In this document: positions 60,409 through 64,000 of the stretch, piece by piece
Layout: the number at the start of each line of letters is the position of its first letter
Position numbering within the stretch: the first letter of the stretch is position 1
Source: Phytoseiulus persimilis
Lineage: Eukaryota; Arthropoda; Arachnida; Mesostigmata; Phytoseiidae
Reading direction: 5' to 3'
Assembly (NCBI GenBank): GCA_037576195.1
Contig: CM075101.1
Location: 25,854,001-25,918,000, forward strand
DNA: 64,000 nucleotides
Translations under genes and position numbers: made by a program
Notes under the pieces: model-generated
What the model was told of the DNA's origin: nothing
The model's database searches: none
What the model saw: only the letters and a program-made list of their open reading frames with translations

Positions 60409-61170
60409 ACTCAAATATCCATTCCCGAGTCAAATATTGATTCCCAAGTCAGCTATTGAAACCCGAGCCAAATATTGAAACCCGAGCCAAATATTGATTC
60501 CCAAGTCAGCTATTGAAACCCGAGCCAAATATTGATTCCCGAGCCGAATATTGATTCTCGAGTAAGCTATTGATTCCCGGGTCAAATATTAATTCCTGAG
60601 TCAAATATTGATTCTCGAGCCAAATATCGACTCCCGAGTCAAATATCGATTCCCGAGTCAACTATTGATTCCCGAGCCGAATATTGATTCCCGAGCCGAA
60701 TATTGATTCCCGAGCCGAATATTGATACTCGAGTCAGCTATTGATTCCCGGGTCAAATATTGATTCTCGAGCCAAATATTGATTCCCGAGTCAAATATCG
60801 ATTCCCGAGTCAACTATTGACTCCCGAGTCAAATATTGATTCCCTAGTCAAATATTGAGCCCCAGTCAAATATTGACCCCCGAGTCAACCATTGACTCCC
60901 GAGTCAAATATTGATTCCCTAGTCAAATATTGAGCCCCAGTCAAATATTGACCCCCGAGTCAACTATTGATTTCCGGGTCAATATTGATTCTCGAGTCAA
61001 ATATTCATTCTCGAGTCAAGTATTGATTCTCGAGTCAAATATTGATTCCCGGGTCGAATATTGAGTTCCGTGTCAACTATTGGTTCCCGAGTCAAATATT
61101 GATCCTCGAGTCAAATATTGATCCCCGAGTCAAGTATTGATTCCCGCGTCAAATATTGATTCCCGAATCC
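60409..61170. repeat. Non-coding minisatellite, about 19-bp units with AATATT core
   Basis: Roughly 40 tandem copies of a unit close to TCAAATATTGATTCCCGAG (19 nt). Variants include GCC for GTC, CTATTG for AATATTG, and CCC or CTC for the C-run. Blocks of variants repeat together (for example the ATTGAGCCCCAGTC pair near 60840-60960), suggesting higher-order duplication. The unit is not a multiple of three and frames are interrupted, so it is not coding. It sits about 1.5 kb downstream of the tetraspanin and 1.8 kb upstream of the sugar transporter ATG. Confidence 0.92.
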
Positions 61171-62951
61171 GGAATTATTTGCTGAGTTCCGAGTCTATGG
61201 ACAATGTTAGTGATGCCTGAGCTCCTCTCCGACACTTACACCAGCTTCACTGGAATACAGAGCAGGGTTTGTTCCAACTGCGTCACCACTCTATACCAAA
61301 GGGTTCCCCAAGATTCTTCATGACTGGGTCATTTGAGAGAACACTTATTTGGGCCACCAAGGTTTTAACTGTGATACCCCTGAACCAGAGACTTTTGATT
61401 CAGCATGGGGTCACGAGCCGAGAGAAGGGGACGGTGGCGAAGTCCTCTCGTGCGCGCTTAGGCGAAGTCATCTGATAGAAACTCGCTGTAACACGGGTTC
61501 AATGGAAGGCTCGGATCTGAGGATATATGGATAATTCTGACCAGACCTCCAAGCACTTGAAGCGATGCACCATGCGACAGAGCTACTTCTGGGAGCTAAG
61601 CCATCTCGTGAATGTTTCTCGGGATCAACAAAGGCTTCGTTCTTCTCTCCAACCTCCCCAAAGAGGTCCTCAAAACTATTATTCAATGGAGTTCGGGGAT
61701 CTTAAGCGAGCTATTGTCGGACAAAATGGTCTTGGGGTGTGACAACGTTCAATAGCGTTGTAGAGGCTACACGGGTACGAACAGTTTAAGTACTACTTAG
61801 AGTGCTTCCAGCTCTCCGATAACGGCTCTAGTCTTGGGCTGAGAGCGAGCATGAGACAACTGTTTGAGAAAGAAGAATCGAGCACCTCTCACAGAGTCCT
61901 TACGGGAAACGTGTGCATCCGAGCTCTGTTAACATAGTTGTGTCGTTCCCTGCCAAAGTAGGATGGAGCAAGAAAAGGTTAGTTGTGAGAAGATTCATGA
62001 GATCCAATAGGGCAGACGACAGCTGAGCAGTCACCTGCTAATTGCTCGGGACAAGGGCCTGAGCCCGCTCTTTAAAAAGCCCCGGTGGTTCCTCCCGAAC
62101 CTCATTCTTGTGCTAACAAGGCTTCAATCTAGTTTCGTCCGCGCAGAATTTGTTGAACATTATTGATCCTCCCGTGGATGAAACGGAGAACAAGTGAATA
62201 TTTGGAGTCCCAGTCGCGAGAGGTGATCATGAATCTTATCTCGAATTTGCAAAAGCTGTCTTCTACGATGATCGATCACCCGATACTTAGCTCGTGTTCG
62301 AGGTTTAACCAATCACTCGGCCAAATTCAGCATCAGTTCATAGGAATCGATTGCATGTGGGCTCATCTTTGTGACTCATAATCGGAGTGGAAGATCTTTT
62401 TTTGGTTGATGCACCCATTGCAAAGCTCCGATCTGTGGGCAGACTCATTTTCGGAATATTCAGTGCGGCGCGTTGGGCTCAGGTATGAGCGCTCCCTGCG
62501 AAGATGGAGAGTCTTCTCACCGCTTCTTCGAAGAATTGTTATGTAACGCGATACGATCGTGACTGAACGGTATGCGTTAGAGCAGTACTTCATCACTCAT
62601 AGGCACAGTTTGCATAGAGAAATACGCAAAACTGTTTCCTCGTCCGAAATACGTCCATGAACTCGTTTGAAGCCCTTCTCCAAATTAGACTGCATCGAAC
62701 TTGACCCTACTCGAAACACGTTCGCTCGATCGTGGAAATTTGGTGGGATATCACTTGTTTTCGCTGGTTGTTCTCAGGTTTCTAATGACATCTCGGCGCC
62801 ATGTGTTGCGTGGATTGGAATATAATCTCAAGGCTACCGAGGGAGAAGCCCGGTGGCTGTTCTCATCCGCCTCCAATGATTCGCCCCCCCCCCCCTCTTT
62901 TTGTCAGCGGAATCTCGTAGAGATCAGCGGAGTTCTGATTCTGATTTCTAG
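61171..62951. other. Intergenic or 5' region of the sugar transporter gene
   Basis: No coding exon supported. The 5' UTR exon of the transporter must lie here or upstream. A poly-C run at 62884-62895 precedes the acceptor. Confidence 0.5.
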
Positions 62952-62959
62952 GTACGAGG

Positions 62960-63937
62960 ATGGATCAGACGAGTTTTCTTACCCGCTTCCTTCTACAGCC
63001 TCGTGTGACTTCTACTTTCGTGATAAGTGTGATCGCTATTGCGAGTGGATCTGCATTCTGTCATGGCTGGAACATCGGCGTCACAAATCCTACTGAGCAG
63101 GTACGAAATAAATCAACAGGAATGCCGCGATCGGGATTGCCGCACAACTTTCGAAGTTGCCCCTTCTTGGCAGACGCCGATTTTCCATTTACGTGCGTTT
63201 CTATATTGTGCGCAGCGGGCTCTCGAATGAATTCTCTCGATCACTTGTCTCATCGGATTGGATAATCATGCTATTTCAATTGATCAGATGACGAGAACAC
63301 CATACTGTATCTTTGCTTCGATGTTTTCTGAGTTTCCATGCGATATTTCGACCGAAGAAAGTTTCCATTACAGGCTCTTCGTAAATTCCTCAGGAAGAGT
63401 ATTGCCGACCGAAATGGGGTTCCACCATCGGAGGCCGTTGTCACCAGTACTTTCGCCCTTATGGTCGGTGTTAGGACGATGTTCAACTCGTCGTCGGTTC
63501 ATAGGTTGCGAGTTTTTCGTTTTAGAATCCCCTCTTATCGAATTCAGGTTTCTGCTCTCTGTATCGGTGGCTTCTTCGGTGCGTTGTTAGTTGCTCCCAT
63601 AACGCAATCACTGGGCCGGAAGGGTGGTCTGATGTTCAATGCTGTTTTCACGGTCCTCGGAGCGTTTTGCATGGGGTTCGCGAAATTTTTTGGACGCTAC
63701 GAGCTCCTGATCGTTGGAAGAGCACTCGTGGGAGTTCACGCCGGTTAGTAGATCAGGCTCTCATTACCGCATCTCCCGATGTCCGGGAAGAAGATTTCAT
63801 GACTGTGCCATCTGCCCACAGGAATAGCAGGCGGCATCGCGCCTCTCTACTTCGCCGAAATTTCGCCGCATCAGTGGCGTGGTCCCATTGGAAGCGTCTA
63901 CCAGCTCACTGTCGTAATCTCCATTCTACTCTCGCAG
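62960..63937 (+). CDS. Facilitative sugar transporter, SLC2/GLUT family (5' part, partial)
   Basis: Coding exons seen: 62960-63100, 63374-63463, 63548-63743, 63822-63937 (181 codons); the last donor (GTGAGT at 63938) leads out of the window. Exon 1 encodes a short N-terminus and TM1 ending GWNIGVTNPTEQ, the GLUT family TM1 end (compare GYNxGVxNxPxx). Exon 2 is the extracellular loop. Exon 3 holds TM2, the conserved cytosolic GRKGG motif between TM2 and TM3, TM3, and RALVGVHAG of TM4. Exon 4 has GIAPLYFAEISPHQWRG (compare PxYxxEIxPxxxRG) and TM5. The family moves hexoses down their gradient across the plasma membrane. An acceptor at 62950-62951, 8 nt before the ATG, indicates a 5' UTR intron. 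The donor of exon 2 (GTCGGT) is atypical but gives the right phase. Confidence 0.88.
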
Positions 63938-64000
63938 GTGAGTTCCCAATGCGTCCATGTAAGAGCTAGTGGTCGGAGCTGACAACCACAGAGGGGAGTG

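Noticed and set aside
60409..61170. CRISPR-like array
   Set aside because: The units are contiguous with no unique spacers and lie in a spliced eukaryotic genome, so this is a minisatellite.

Overview
The window is eukaryotic genomic DNA. Genes are split by GT-AG introns that are mostly short (about 60 to 150 nt), base composition is near 50% GC by eye, and the intergenic DNA carries many microsatellites and minisatellites. The largest gene is an orthologue of Tenectin, a mucin-like VWC-domain matrix protein that I know only from arthropods. Compact introns plus moderate GC would fit a small-genome chelicerate such as a mesostigmatan or phytoseiid mite, but the species cannot be fixed from the sequence alone.

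Layout. (1) 1-39.9 kb is gene-poor. I could not identify a gene by homology here. A few stretches have good splice sites and an open frame and are listed as low-confidence candidate exons: two Ser/Arg/Pro-rich + strand exons near 0.4 and 1.7 kb, + strand exons at 13.4 and 22.8 kb, and a minus strand exon at 18.1 kb. (2) 39.9-54.4 kb holds a complete Tenectin-like gene on the + strand. It has 18 coding exons, all phases agree, and the product is 2716 aa. It has a signal peptide, ten complete VWC domains, one half VWC, and four long Ser/Thr/Glu/Pro mucin tracts of roughly 370 to 500 aa, two of which contain coding minisatellites. (3) 57.5-58.9 kb holds a complete seven-exon tetraspanin of the CD151/Tsp74F type (245 aa), with a possible in-frame upstream exon at 56.3 kb. 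(4) 60.4-61.2 kb is a non-coding minisatellite of about 19 bp units built around an AATATT core. (5) 62.95 kb to the window end holds the first four coding exons of a facilitative sugar transporter (SLC2/GLUT family), which runs off the window.

All three firm genes lie on the + strand. In each, a splice acceptor sits just upstream of the initiator ATG (8 to 68 nt), so their promoters and 5' UTR exons lie further upstream and were not located. The three products act at the cell surface or matrix (apical matrix and integrin ligand, integrin-partner-type tetraspanin, hexose carrier). The sequence gives no evidence that they are co-regulated.

The most interesting object is the Tenectin-like gene. 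VWC exons (phase 1 to 0) alternate with mucin exons (phase 0 to 1), forming tandemly duplicated, phase-symmetric modules. The mucin tracts are dominated by the triplet Ser-Thr-Glu. The VWC domain that I recall carrying the integrin-binding RGD in insects reads RSD here. Four of its introns are multiples of three with no in-frame stop.
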